Shown here in pieces: positions 1-12,900 of a DNA stretch of 64,000 nucleotides. Origin of the DNA: Nemania diffusa (taxonomy: Eukaryota > Ascomycota > Sordariomycetes > Xylariales > Xylariaceae). The notes below the pieces were generated by a model. That model was not told the origin of the DNA and searched no databases. It was given only the letters and a program-made list of their open reading frames with translations. The first letter of the stretch is position 1. Each line of letters starts with the position of its first letter. Location: contig JBBPUQ010000010.1 in assembly GCA_038501195.1 (NCBI GenBank), positions 2,850,001-2,914,000 on the forward strand, given 5' to 3'. The translations under genes were made by a program, and so were the position numbers.

Positions 1-815
1 GCCATCGTCTCAAATGGGAGGACCGACACACCGGTTAACTACGGAAACTCAAGTGTCCTCGGACGCCTCCCTTTTGTGATACTTCGGAATAGCCGTGTGG
101 TTACTTGGCCTAACCGTATTTGTGAGGTTTGCCCTCTCTCGCATAATCCTTGCTTCGGCAAATATCATCAATGAGGATCATAGTGCATTTATCTCTCGAC
201 TGGTAGCTCGTCCATTCTCGGCTCCTTGCTGAAGGTGTATAAGCGAAAAATATGCGGTGTTCCTGATTAGGGTGGTGTTTGGGTATAGCAAGTACAACCA
301 ACAGCAATATGCTACTGAGTTATCGCTCATTGAACTTCAACTATTGGAAGAAAGGCGCAACCGGTATGCGAGGGTTGCGACCTTGGCCTTAAGGCAAGAG
401 AGTGACCGGTTTAGGATAAGGTCGTGTATAAGACCCGAGTAGTAGTGACATCACAATTATCCACACTCTGAACGTTCAAGTGACTAACGATGACACCAAG
501 CAGGGAACTAAGGCTGGTAATATTATAGTCGACGTAACCGACGGTTTTATTGATTTCTTCTACGTAGCTAAGTGAGTCCGTCCTCGAACTGATTAAATAA
601 CCGATAAATGCCACCTCCCAAAATGACCATTCCATTCCAATCCATATATCTTCGTATCACGTAGACCCATAGTATCCCGCTGCCAAATGCCGACCTATAG
701 ATAGGTACTTTGGATACCAAAGTAAAACAAAAAAAGACCCTCGAGTTTTTGGTATATCCTCCCATTTGCGCCCGTAACCATGCATTAGATATTCGTACAG
801 ACACGCGCCCGTTGC
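1..815. other. Intergenic, no gene supported
   Basis: Ordinary base composition. Only short overlapping open frames occur, with no recognisable domain or splice pattern. This is the 3' side of the minus-strand gene that ends at 816. Confidence 0.6.
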
Positions 816-2633
816 TCAACCATACAGGGAGCCGTTCCCGGTCTGCGCGCCGCCGTCGGCCACGACCCACGGCGCCTGGCGGCGACTACCGCCCGCTGCA
901 CCGGCCTGCTCGATGACGAGGGGCGGGGGCGGCTGCTTGCGCCGGTTCCAGTGGCTCTCGTCGGGGTGCGGGGGCTCGCTGGCATCCAGGCCCACGGATA
1001 TGTCGCCCTGCTGCTCTGGCCCGGCGATCGGGCTCGCGGCCTGCACGGTGATCCGCGGCGGCGTGTACTTCTTAGGCATGCGCAGGCGGGGGACGGAGGG
1101 GAAGGCGAGGGACGGGACCTTGGATGTCCGCGCTGGGGGAGGCGGGGGTGGTATTATCGGGTTGGATGGGCCCGTGGTGGTGGGCTGCGCGGGGGTGCTC
1201 AGCAGAGGCCGGCGGTCGGGAGAGGGCCCGCGGTGGTCTATTGAGGAGTCCCGGCTGCGGGTGAGGTATTCGTTTGGTGAGGGGCCGCGGAACCGTGATG
1301 GGTCGCCTATGGTTGCAGCTGGGGGCGGTCCGGGAGGAGGCGGCGGTAATAGGTCGAGGGCGCTGGTATTTTCTGATGCGTTTAGATACGCCTGTAGCGC
1401 ATATGAATCCGGCTTGTTTATTCTGGTAGCTCTTGGTGGCTGTGGGCCGGATTCTTGCGATCCTTGACGGCTGTGCGTTCGAGGGAGATAGGCTGGGTGC
1501 GTGGGTAAGACGCTCTGAGGACCAGACCGCAGATTATTCGGGTTGGTGGCGTAGTGTGCACGTCTGGATTGGATTTCCTTTTCAAGCATATTATAGTACT
1601 CCGCGTTATTCGTGTAGTTCCTCTGAGATCGAAGTTCGTAGTCGCTTATTTGGGATGGTGCCCTCTTCTCCGAAAACCCAGCGAAGGGCGTGATCGATCT
1701 GTTTCCAGATCGGTCGCTGTAATGGCTGGGAATCTCCCCAAAAGTACGCTTCTGGCGCCGGTGGTATATCCAGAATAGTGCTATGCCGCCAATCAGTAGC
1801 AGCGCGCCTCCGATCGAGATGCCAACAATGGCTCCGGTAGAAGTGATGCCGAAGCCGCTGTCTTTACTGTCGGATGATATCTCGGTAGGTGGAGTAGTGA
1901 TATTGACTAGAGAATCTGTAAAGACGGAGTCACTGAGCCCGATCAACTCCCCCGCCGTTGGTTCTTGCTCACAGCCTGCCGTCAACGCTGTCAAAACTAC
2001 AAAAGGTTAGTAATCTCGAGTTGACTAGCGGGAAAATTTGTTCATACAATTTGCCATATACGCCTGATTGGAACTTGAGGCGAAGCATTGGATGCAGTCG
2101 TTAATATGATGAGCAGTGGTAAAATTGCCATCCGCCGTGCAGTACTCTAATTGGTCCCTACTTGAATCCAAGCTACCGGCTTCAAGTGCTGTCTTCAAAG
2201 GCTGACATGAATAATTGATGACACAAGGGGACGAGACATTCTGCGTAGCTTCGGGAAATCCAAATAGGCAGACATCGACCGAGTAGCGGAGGTTATCTAC
2301 CGTGAAGGTCAGCAAGACTAGAACAGTTACTCTAAGACGATTGATCATACAAAGAAACCATGAGACGTCGCTCTCGCCATCGCTTGTTGCATTGCTCTTC
2401 TGTAGGCAATCGATGCAATTCTTGAACTTGATGCCGGTTGCCGAGTTATCGTAGTCATCATCGGTACACGAAATGTCCGCTGGCGTTGTGTTCGAGGAGG
2501 CCGCACTCAGCGGGTCACTCTCGGGATTGTCCAGGCAAAACGCGGCACATGTCGACCCAGGCGTGACTTGTAGTGCGCTTCCATATGGCAGAAGGAAGAT
2601 CGATGATAGGAGGAGGATCACGGACGGCGTCAT
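816..2633 (-). CDS. LPXTG-type single-pass surface protein, copy 1
   Basis: Three exons on the minus strand: 2633-2351, 2296-2048 and 1996-816, giving 570 residues. The introns (54 and 51 nt) are GT-AG, and both interrupt codons in phase 1. Residues 1-20 form a signal peptide ending near GSA, and the mature protein starts LQVTPGS. Residues 21-180 are a cysteine-rich ectodomain with several N-x-S/T sites. After intron 2 comes a block (AGC, then GLSDSVF) shared with the copy at 21614. A transmembrane helix spans about 232-255, followed by basic HRRQKR. The long cytoplasmic tail has proline runs near 395-403, 460-465 and 533-536, possible SH3 or WW ligands. Similar fungal proteins are annotated as LPXTG-domain-containing proteins and are uncharacterised. 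The bacterial sortase name is superficial, and a surface sensor or wall-linked role is inference. Confidence 0.9.
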
Positions 2634-4774
2634 ACTGAGAGAGGACCGGGGGGTTGGAATGAGATCGAGAAGGGGGCGACAAGATCTAACTACCTCCCTC
2701 GCATGATAGAAAACAAATGCCGATCAATTTGACTTTGTTCTTGTGTATATAAGGGTTTAATCCTTCGACTATCATGAACATGTAATCATCGAGAGTGCAA
2801 GACTAGCTGGATGTATGAGGACTCGAGATGTCTATATTTCAATACTGCGTCTCCAGCTCGCTGCAGTAGAGACACTTGCCTAATCTGCAAATATCTTTTC
2901 CCCACGAAGAGCCCCATGACAGGCTGGACAGCTTTGGCGGGCGTCTGTGGATATTGGTTCTGTAAATAGCCCCGGTACTCGTCGAGCGTGAGTCCATGTC
3001 GACGTGCGTGTGTAGCCCGGCCAATCAAGGCGCCGCGAGGTCGAGAGTCGCGTACACACGACTATGGAAAGCTGCCATTTGACGCCCGACGGGCAGATTG
3101 CGGGAAGACATGGCGACGGGCCCACGGCGTTTGGTTGGTGGGTTTGGGAGGGTTCAGCGCTTGGCTTGCATGGATCGTGGAGCTAGAAGCTCTCCACCGC
3201 CAAGGATCCAAGCTTTCCCACCCGAATCGCTTAAGTCCTATGGCCCATGGTAGGCGCCGGCCATCTTATGTGACCGTTTTATATCCATAAGCGACTGTCC
3301 GGACCAATGGGGAGGCATGGACCTTCGTGGATCAAATACTTGCGCGTGCTGTAAGCACTACTGTAAGCACTCTGCTGTACATACCTACCTACCTACAACA
3401 AAGAAACGATGGATGGAGCTTCAAATGACTGACAGCTCTTGCGTACCTATTGCGTAGGAAGAGTGCGGAGGTGGCTGTGTGCAGACAACACCCACGAGGA
3501 CCGGGCATATTGTTCGTACTTTGAGGTGGTAGCCGGCCTACAAATCGTTCATACATAGAGGTCCGCCGTTCGTCGGCTATCAATCGGGAATAAGACATAC
3601 ATGCTCTGGCCCAGCCTCATCTTGGTTATCTAGGCAGAACACTCGGACAATATGAACAAGCGCAGACCGCTTATTTTTTTCGCCCCGCTCATACGCTAGA
3701 ACGTGGAGTAAATTGACAAGACAGTTGCCGCGCTGGCGGCAATCGAGTGGACGGGCAAGGGGACGACAAGCGACCAGCCCACCCATATCTACGTGATAGT
3801 GTGATCACAATTGCATCGTGCATATTGAGAGCAGTAAATGGCGTGTTTTTCCACTTCCATTCTCTTAGGTATGCATGTATGAATGCGAGCCTACTGCTGA
3901 ACGCCGTTGATCACGCGTCCTATTGCCGCGATGCAAACCAGCCTCCTGTTTATTTTGTAGTCCTACCTACGCAATATCTTGAATCATTCATTTGGAGCAG
4001 TTATCGATACGCGGCTATTCGTTTAGCACCCAAGATTCAAAAGGTCTCCACGGCCCAGATTACTCTCTTAGCGGGTAGAAAGTCCAACTTGTCCGAACGG
4101 CAACCTCTTCAAGCCTACCCAATACATGTCCGTTGAGGATCGTCACGATACACAATTCTATATATTGTCGTTGATATTCTTCAAATTTCGCGAACGGGGC
4201 TAGGTGAATATATATGCGGCTACATGTCACGGAATAAAGCTGTAATATTATAACACAAGGAAGGTAGTAGAGTGTTGATAGGATTGAGACTTTGATCCCT
4301 TGCAATTGCTTATACGTGGGACCGTAACACCACACATACCTACATGTCGCGCTTCGGATACCTCGCCACAATTAGACATTATATTAGGATTTCGACAGTC
4401 TAGCCTAGGAACTCGTGTAGTTTGCTAATTTCTATGAAGTGATGGCTAAGAGACCTAGGCGGAAATCTCTATTAAAGTGTAGTATAATATATAGAAAAAC
4501 AATGAATAATTCACGAAAAGTGTTTTATACATCTACGTTAGGCCCAACAACTTAATATACCTAGCTAACCTGCCCACACTGTCTCGACTGTCTATTATAC
4601 TGAATCAGTTGTCTTAAGTACCTGCATCCTACTGTGTTAGAGCGAGTTTCAGACAAATATGTAGAAATCCCAAGGGGAGAAGAGGTTGATGAACACTTTG
4701 TGCCCGAATATCTTGAAAGTCGTCGCAGGTGCCGATCGGATATATATGCTTTAGCTCTGATTACAAATTTACTA
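2634..4774. other. Intergenic, promoter side of LPXTG copy 1
   Basis: A TATA-like stretch on the minus strand near 2745-2755 lies about 115 bp upstream of the copy 1 start codon. A G+C-richer patch at about 2990-3270 contains a CCAAT motif near 3019 and could be a promoter or a gene relic. CTAC repeats occur near 3384-3398. I find no convincing gene; the short frames have no recognisable domains. Confidence 0.5.
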
Positions 4775-4782
4775 GACAGCTC
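4775..4782. repeat. Left target-site duplication (GACAGCTC)
   Basis: These eight bases sit directly outside the left terminal inverted repeat and are repeated exactly at 5449-5456. Eight-base duplications are typical of hAT superfamily insertion. Confidence 0.88.
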
Positions 4783-4806
4783 CAGCGCTGAACACAGGTA
4801 AAACAA
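4783..4806 (+). repeat. Left terminal inverted repeat of the hAT-like element
   Basis: 24 bases, beginning CAGCGCTGAACACAGGTA, identical to the reverse complement of 5425-5448. Confidence 0.9.
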
Positions 4807-5424
4807 GTCAAATAAACGGCTTTTGATGTGTTTTGCCTTGATTGATCGCAAAAAGCGCTATCTTGACTTGTTTGGTTGAATCTGTTGTTTGATTTGAACA
4901 GTTATTTGATCAAATAAATCAAATAAATCAGGTGCCAGAAAAAAAAAGCAGCGCTATCACGAAAATAGTATCGTTAGATAGCTTTGGTTGCGTTGAATAC
5001 GAATCTGACAATATTTTGAAGCTGTATATGAAGTACATAAGGTTATAGATGATCAAAGATTGAAGGTTGTGGAGATTGTGTAGCAAAAAAGAAGCTGTAA
5101 TTAGGTTAGCACTAGGTAGCTAGGTAGGTAAGTAAGTAGGCCAATTAGATAGGAAAGGGTTCCTATTGATTGGTTAATGTGGGCATTGGTTAGTTAATAT
5201 GGGTCCTGAAACAGACTGCCACCTAGGTAAGGAAGTATTACACTTTCTGAATAGCTTCTTTTTACTAAAAAAACAACAAAAAAAAAATCAAAAAAAGAAA
5301 GAATTTATTTGAAAATAACCGGCAAATACAGGTAAAATAAGAAATCTTTGTTTTGCATGGCAATCAATTCAAATGCGTTTGTTTTGCTTTGGTTAGTCAA
5401 GTTATCTGTCAAGCAGTCAAGGTA

Positions 5425-5448
5425 TTGTTTTACCTGTGTTCAGCGCTG
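5425..5448 (-). repeat. Right terminal inverted repeat of the hAT-like element
   Basis: 24 bases that are the exact reverse complement of 4783-4806, ending in CAGCGCTG just before the right target duplication. Confidence 0.9.
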
Positions 5449-5456
5449 GACAGCTC
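5449..5456. repeat. Right target-site duplication (GACAGCTC)
   Basis: Exact copy of 4775-4782, directly outside the right inverted repeat. Confidence 0.88.
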
Positions 5457-8400
5457 CAACAATCAATTGTTTGACTTAATAATGCTTCACCTTTGGTAAT
5501 GGAGCGCTATGGCGCCGTAGTTTAGTTATATAACACGTTGACGCAATGTTCCAGATAGCGTTGGAAATAGGCAGTTAATCGTGCAAAAACCATCCAAGTG
5601 CGACAATCTAGTGTTCATTACCTTATCACCAAACACACGAGACGATGAGAAATTTCCGATTATGCTTAGCCGTCGTTATCCATGCTTGAGAGTAACGCGT
5701 CTTGCATACGAGCCTGACTATGGAAACACAATTTAAAAGCATGCGTCTCATAAAAACATGCTGTATTATGATAAGGATGATGATACAACAGCTGCTGCTA
5801 AGGCGTTCGTCGTTCGGACCAAAGAAGTAGTCGATACAAATGCCTCACCGCGGCGCAAGTTTATCTTACGTCCCCTAAACTCATAAATATCATCTTATTA
5901 ATGGGTTTTACTGTTCTATCCGGACTAGATTCTTATTGATTGGAAATGCTCTTCTAAACATGAGAATAGCTTCTTTGGTATGAACGCGCCACTTGTAATA
6001 TTCATCAAAAAGCTCATTGAATTTCTATCATTTGTGTGTACAATAGTTGTGGCATTACCTAGTATTCACCTATTACAGCTTATTACCGAACAAAAGTCCA
6101 AGATCCTACGGCTCGCTACGTCACCGAAGACATAATAGCTCTGTCAAACAAGGCTACACGGATATAATATACTTACAGCTTGAGTTATGGTACCAAGCAG
6201 AGAACTAAAAGTACCTACCTCGTAGAAAAAATACCTCGGTGGCTCAGGACCAAGGTCGCATCGAGGTGAGACAAATATGCTACATAAGGCTTGGGTTCTT
6301 TTACAAAGCTCTCCTAGACCACAAATAACCGCCCTTGGACGGCTCGACTTAATCTACTGCTCAGTTACCCATGAAAAGTGCGAGCCACAGCCAGGATGGT
6401 GTCATGCGCCTATTGTGACGAATAGTTACAAGTCACTTTTCGAGTACTGAGAGAATGCATCTTGTGATGTAAACCTACGTAACATTGCGTTAGCAGCTAT
6501 CCAGTTTCCCAGCCCTGACAATATTTTCATTTTGTAGTAGTGTTGTGGCATCGCGTTGAAGATCTGTTTCGAGACAAGCTAGAAGCCTTCCTGTGTCTTA
6601 GTTTGATATTAAGAGTCTAAACGGGTAGGGCCTAGTTACAGACATGCATTCACCTACAGTAAGTTATAATTTATTTCGCAATAAAATCTACTCCTCGCTC
6701 AATCCATTAATGTATTACGCAAACGAATGTTGCGAGAGTGCGCGTATGAACCTATCACCACTTATGAGGGCAAGGCGGCTATCTGTGTACTACCAGTCAC
6801 TATATAAACCCAATCTTTATTGTCTATTTTGACTTGTTTCTATTCCATCCCATCTCAAAAAGGTGATCAATGCAATACCCTCAAACTCTGTCACAATCAC
6901 ATGTAGGCGAGCACCTTTAACTTGCCAATGGAACAACCATGTCCAAGCGCCTGAGCAGATTATTACTTCATCAGTGCCCTGAATGTCACGAAAATTTAGA
7001 CACGAGGATGATGTTGACCAACTTGTGCCAATACCGATTGTGACAGAAAATTTGTTGTATTGCAAAAGGATAGAATAAGCCGAACAATAATTGGCTCGCT
7101 CTCGATCTCATCTGATTCCGACGATCTACCTACCGGCTAGACACACCTGAGGAATTCTCGGGATGTGACGAAGACAAACTGTTGGCTACCGTGAAAAAGG
7201 AGGCGAACAGCTATCGAAATTGGTTTCTTAGCGGACCTTCAAGCCACTCAACAGAAAAGGCTATAACATGCGAACACTCAGCTAGTGTTGAAGAATTGTG
7301 ATAACTTACAGATATAGAAATAATCCAGAGTTCAATCCCACCCTCATTATGTTGATAGTATTACCCCCCTATTTGGTACACCGAACAAGGCTTGATGGCC
7401 TCTAACAGCACTGTTCTATTCTTACCGGCCAGTACGCATGTTAATACCGCTACATCCACGGAGGAGTAGAGAAAAGGCGAACATTTATTTATATTTTCAC
7501 TTCAACATGCTATTTTGCTTTGAGAAAGTTTACTCAAGTAATAGGCGTGTAAGAGATGTGCACTATGTAGAGTGTCGTAGGAGGCGAGCTAAGCAAGGTT
7601 TACTACAATTCCTTTTCTATGTTGAACTAGGCTGTATAATGACCTGATCAGGCTGGCTTCTTTGCTTACACAGGCAGCAACGAGTTCTACATGCTAGCCT
7701 GATAGAGAAGTCACCCGCACGAGGGGGTCTGTTGTGCAAAAGCACAGACATTCGATAATCCGAGGCCGAGGTCTTTGGCTTGCTCAGCCGCATGTAGCTA
7801 TGACGTGGGTGGTAAATCTATCCCATGGTCACAGTACCTATTGCGCCAAATAGCGGTGAGTAGATACTTTATTTTATAGGTACCCATTTACAAATGACTG
7901 TGTGAATTTTAAGGCATGTAGCTCCAATATCATGAAATCAGAGAAAAATTGTGCTTCGGAATGGTTAAATTAAACACCACTAAGCGCCGTGGTTTTACTG
8001 TATACTAAGTAATGAGACAGTGCTTGACCCGGGACCGAGTAGGTAGATAGCCTCTCAGCTCTCAAGAAGCAACTAACGCTACCTCTATGCTTGCAACTTA
8101 GGTATAGTACCTTGAGCGTTGTTAAGTAGCCGTAGCTACATAATATGCGAATACTTTCTATAATTCGACAAAACAACAAAGGTACTGGATAGTTGCCTTA
8201 GCTACTGTTAAGCAACCAGTGAGTGCTCTTTTATGATTTATACATGTTGACATAAATGAGATATTGGTCGATAGGGACAAAATGACTATTAGGGGCGTTG
8301 ACATGGAGGACTATTTAGGTAATTTTGGGTACTAATCAATACCTAAGGTGTTTAATGTTTCTCTTGAGGCTGCTGCAAGCATGTTGACAAGTGCCGATCT

Positions 8401-9935
8401 CAATGCAAGGCACAAGTACTTACAGCTAACAGTGGCTAACATGGCTGTTCCAGACTGTCGGAGTCCGGCAGAATGAACTACAGCAGCCAATTGGAACATA
8501 CTATGGCTCGTAGTCCTGGCATGCTAACCCTGTCACCTACATACCCAGGTAGTGCACGTTGAAAGTAGCCTTCTTCTGCATTCTCTTAGGTCACTCTGTT
8601 AATTGAGAAAGAAAAAAAAAGGAAAAGTTCTGCTGCCTGCATTGTCCTGTAGTGTTATATAGTAATAAGAGGTGAATGGACACCTGTTTTTAGTTGCTGG
8701 GTCAGCACTAGGTACTACACTATATAATTTCTCTCTCTATTTTAATAGCATGTATTTTTGGAGGTTGGAACTAAAGTAGGTATTTTAGCTGGGTAATGAA
8801 TGTCGTACACTAGGATGTCAGGTACCTGGTAGTCGGCAACGGAGCTCTGCCTATACCATGTACCCAAAAATGGGGCCCTCCCCTATTGGTTCACGGAAAA
8901 CCCCTGTATAGCCCTCTGACCTAGCACCTATCTATACCCATCCGGGGTACATACTACGCAGTATAACGCACCCACCCCTTCCTGAGCGCTTAATTATGTC
9001 GTGTCGTTGGCTAGATATGAGTTAAGGGATGGTGATAGAAATAGTACTAGGATGATGTATTATAATTTTATCATATCAGTTCAACCTTTTGACGTAGTGG
9101 AATTTCTGATAGATAGCAAGTCTTGCTTACCTGACAACACATCATAGTAGCCATCACCTCAAGGCTAAGATACCCAGAAGTAAAGATTCTCAGTAAGAAC
9201 ATCGGAACTACTTTTTTTCTACTTGGCGTGAAACCAGACTTAGTGGTGATGACAATGGTGTGAGGGTTTATGGGGTTGGGTGCGTGGCTGTATGGGTCTG
9301 GTATAGACTGGGTATCTACATATTAGTCATGTTCAATTCAGAGAGGGGTAAAAGCTCCCTTACCATTCCCTATGTACATGACTCGTGGGTACCAACCTGT
9401 CGATAGGCAGGTAGGCAGTGTACTCTACCTACATGTAAGTGGGAGTCTTAACCTTGAATGGAGTGCCAAGTACATGTACTTCTATGGTGGGTTGCACTAT
9501 CCATGGGGGAATAGGGTTCAAGACACCCAGCCAATCTTCCCGTAGCTTAGCGTAAGTCGGATTCTTCGAAACCCTCGGGATACATAATGACAGCAATACA
9601 CACTACTGTACATGTGCAGCCAACAATCTACAACAACTACCCGGCTGTCTACACGAAGCGGCCACGAGGCATGTTCATGGACTCCAGAACATTTCGGCAT
9701 CTAGCTTAGCCTAGCCGCGCCCCACGAAACGGGTAGCGGGTAGAAATATCGAGTCCCCGGTCAATATAACAAGTGACGCCCAGCTTTCCGGATTCCTAGA
9801 ATCATATCGACATTTGGGTTCTCCTGTCTCAAGACACACCGCTGAGCCGTCTCTTCGTTTCGCCTTTCGGTTTTTTTGAGTTGAGTAGTTGATTTGGGGT
9901 TGTGTTTGTAGCTGGCTAAAAGCTTGGGTGAAAAT
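5457..9935. other. Long gene-poor intergenic stretch
   Basis: About 4.5 kb of moderately A+T-rich sequence with many stops in all frames and no recognisable domain. It could hold decayed mobile elements, but I cannot identify any. An imperfect 11-bp inverted pair lies at 7647-7657 and 7693-7703. The last 100 bases have a pyrimidine-rich run with a T tract (about 9850-9877) that fits a promoter or leader for the gene at 9936. Confidence 0.5.
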
Positions 9936-12900
9936 ATGAGGATAGGCTGTTTACAGTTTGCGCCTCAGGTCGGCGATATCAACAACAATCTCAACCGCGC
10001 CGATGCTGTATTGAGTAAAGCGAACCCGGAGAACCTCGACATCCTTGTTTTACCCGAACTTGCTTTCACGGGTATGATATATCCTCTTTGCCCTCTCTGC
10101 GGCGGGCTGCCGTCGTTCGATCATCATTTACTGACTCTGCTGACTCGTCTAAGGGTACAATTTCAAGAGTCTTCGGGAGATCAGTCCATTTCTAGAGCCC
10201 AAAGGTTCCGGAATTAGCGCCCTTTGGGCTCGGACCGTTGCGCTCAAGCTCAACTGTTTGGTTACAGTCGGCTATCCCGAGAAGGTGGATGTCAAACCAA
10301 AATGGCCCACCTCTCCTGAGTATTACAACTCTGTTATCGTCGTGAACAATGACGGGGAGACGATTGCAAACTACAGGAAGACATTCCTGTATTATACGGA
10401 CGAGACATGGGCTCTGGAGGGACAAGAGGGATTCTATGGTGGTTTTATTCCTGGGCTCGGCAACACATCGTTGGGCATCTGTAGGTCCTCCCTTTCAACC
10501 TGTATCATCCTATCAGGCTTTCTAACCAAGAAGTTTAGGCATGGATATTAAGTTCGGCTTACCCCCAAAGAATTCCAAACTGAATGCTAATTATCAATAG
10601 CCCCCGTAGATTTGAAGCACCATGGCATGCCTTCGAATTCGCCTTCCACTGTTTAGAAGTAGAAGCAAATATTGTCATCATGACAATGGCCTGGAATACG
10701 CGCCAGGACGCCCGCATGTTCAGCCGCATGCCTAACGAGCCAGATATGGAAACCTTGACATACTGGGTCAGTCGACTGGAGCCACTCATCCGATCGGAAA
10801 CCCAGGAGGAGATCATCGTCATCTTCTGTAATCGCTGCGGGATAGAGGACGACGCAGTTTACGCTGGAACAAGCGCGGTCATTGGCATAAAAGATGGCGA
10901 GGTTAATGTATATGGAATACTTGGTCGTGGAGAGAAAGACCTTCTCGTGGTGGACACTGAGAAACTCCCATGCGCGAAGCTAGTATATCGCCCAGATGAT
11001 CAGGTCTCACCAGTGGGGTCAGCCCTAGATTCCATCTCCGGCTCTCAGGATATAGGGCAGCCAGATTCCGCTCGAACTACTGCTTCGACGCCTCGATCGG
11101 CCGGGCCATCAGCAGAGGCTAGTTATAATGAAACGACCAGGCCCAATGGTACTCAATATCAAGCACTGCTTGAAGAGGCGAGGCTTGTTAGCCAGCCTCA
11201 TTCCCCTGTCAGCCAAGAGTCCCGCTCAAGTCTCCATTCACAATCAAGCAATAAATTGCACTCTAGAAACAGGTCATACTCCAACCAGACGTCGCAGTCT
11301 AGTCAGAAATCCCCCTCAGGTCAGAAGAAATCATCTGCTTCGAGTACGACAAAAAGCCATCACGTCGCACCCCGAGATTTGACTAGAGCTGGGAGTGATA
11401 TGAGTCTTAGCGCTTTGAATGACTCGGTCACTGCTAGAGCCACTACCACTTTTAAAAGGTCAAAGAGCTCTGATCGTTTGGGAGCCTCGAAGGACGTACG
11501 TGTTCCGCAGGGCCGCAAACACCAGGACGGACCTGCAAGAGGGGAGAAAGCGCGGGCACACCCAATTCAGATACCACAATTGCCCATGGAGACTGATACA
11601 ATTCTCACTCCAACTGCACCAAGCCCAACTCCGCTGGCTATTCGCCCTAAATTAGTAATTCCAAAGGATGCATACGAACGGTACGCCTTACCCTATTTTC
11701 CTTCTCCTGTTTCGTTGGCAGAACCTGGCCCTCACACTTCTGGAATATATAACAGGCATGCCACCTCAACTACGCCTTTCGATGAGACGATACCCCAGTC
11801 TCCCAGTAGATTTTTTTGGATCCCACCCGAAACATTGCTGAGGAGCCCTATACAGCCCCGAAAATGGACGCCTGCACGGGCTGATTCACCAACCCTCAGC
11901 CCGTCTGTACCTACATATCCACGCGCGTATGCAAAGCCCGCTACCGCAGTTGAAACTCAACACCTTGATCCACAACCAATACGTCATGGATTGGCGTCAT
12001 CGGGACGACTAGAAGGTGTTAGAAATGGTGAGTCCCAACCGACCTCGAAACGGGCGGTTGACTCGGTGCAGTCGTTCTCGACATCGTCACAGAACGTGCC
12101 TCCTTCCAAACCCTCTGATCGGAGTGATTCTCCATTTGCAAACAGGCCTGACTGGGCAGCGATTGCCAAGAGACTTGAAGCTCTTTCACCTCGTCCTGAT
12201 TCGGTTGCTCAGAATCCGAGCACGTCGTTCTCTCCACGACCTGGGTCGAATTTGGCACAGCGAATCGAGATAAATGGGAATTCGTCTGATGCCGCCCCAG
12301 TACGACCGCCTTCAACCAAATCACGTAATGTAAGCATGAGCCGTGCTGCTAATCCTATTGGGATCGACGACCCATTAGATGGCCAGCGAAAGGAGAGTAG
12401 GTCTCGGGCTTCAATAAGGGCTGGTGCTAGCGCTAGCGTGTTTGGTGATAACTCTACTAGCGATTATGTGGTAGGATACGACAAGAGTGGTATAGGGCGT
12501 CATCAGGCCCGCGCACAAAGCCGTGGTAGACCGAGTGCACCATCTGACCCAAATGCGACTCGACACGGAAGGCCGGATTCTGCCCGGGCCAGTCCGAGAG
12601 ATAGTCCCATCCCTGGGCGGCGTCCAAGTGCAACGACCTTTCGTTTCAGAACCCCAGCAGAATCTGATGCTGAGATTAGCCGCATCTCCCCGGAATGGTC
12701 TCTCGACGGGACTGCAGATGACGATGAAATAATTGGTGAGATTATCGTACGCCACTCTCCCAATTGCTTAGTCCACGGTCGGCCCCAGGTGGCCAAATCC
12801 AACTCATCCGAACGTGCCGATGTAGGAGCGGGTAGCGATTCTCTAGATAGAGCCGCATACGAAACTTCTGGGATCGTTACATCGGAGGGTAAGGGCGCAT

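Larger units (their letters stand above)
4783..5448. mobile_element. Non-autonomous hAT-like element (MITE-like), 666 bp
   Basis: The element is bounded by 24-bp inverted repeats that match perfectly and begin CAGCGCTGAACACAGGTA. An exact 8-bp direct duplication (GACAGCTC) lies immediately outside each end. The CAG-rich tip and the 8-bp duplication are hallmarks of the hAT superfamily. The interior is A+T-rich, with repeated TTGAT/ATCAAATAAATC motifs near 4905-4932 and short inverted motifs (AAGAAGCT near 5089, AGCTTCTT near 5255). It has no transposase frame, so it would depend on an enzyme encoded elsewhere. The perfect ends and duplication suggest a fairly recent insertion. It shows none of the extreme A+T bias seen beyond 36,310. 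Confidence 0.88.

Noticed and set aside
913..1467. Open frame of 184 codons on the plus strand
   Set aside because: It is the antisense shadow of the G+C-rich tail exon of LPXTG copy 1; glycine-rich low complexity with no start context or domain.
2786..3028. Minus-strand frame with a GLTLDEYRGYL segment that looks faintly like an EthD-type protein
   Set aside because: Too short, no plausible upstream exon in frame, and the resemblance rests on a few residues.
3747..4136. 129-codon plus-strand frame
   Set aside because: No ATG context, domain or splice pattern; composition like the surrounding intergenic sequence.
4561..4851. 96-codon minus-strand frame
   Set aside because: It runs across the left end of the hAT-like element and its target duplication, so it cannot be a conserved gene.
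7647..7703. Imperfect 11-bp inverted pair (ATCAGGCTGGC and GCTAGCCTGAT)
   Set aside because: One mismatch, 35-bp spacer, no target duplication seen; likely chance.
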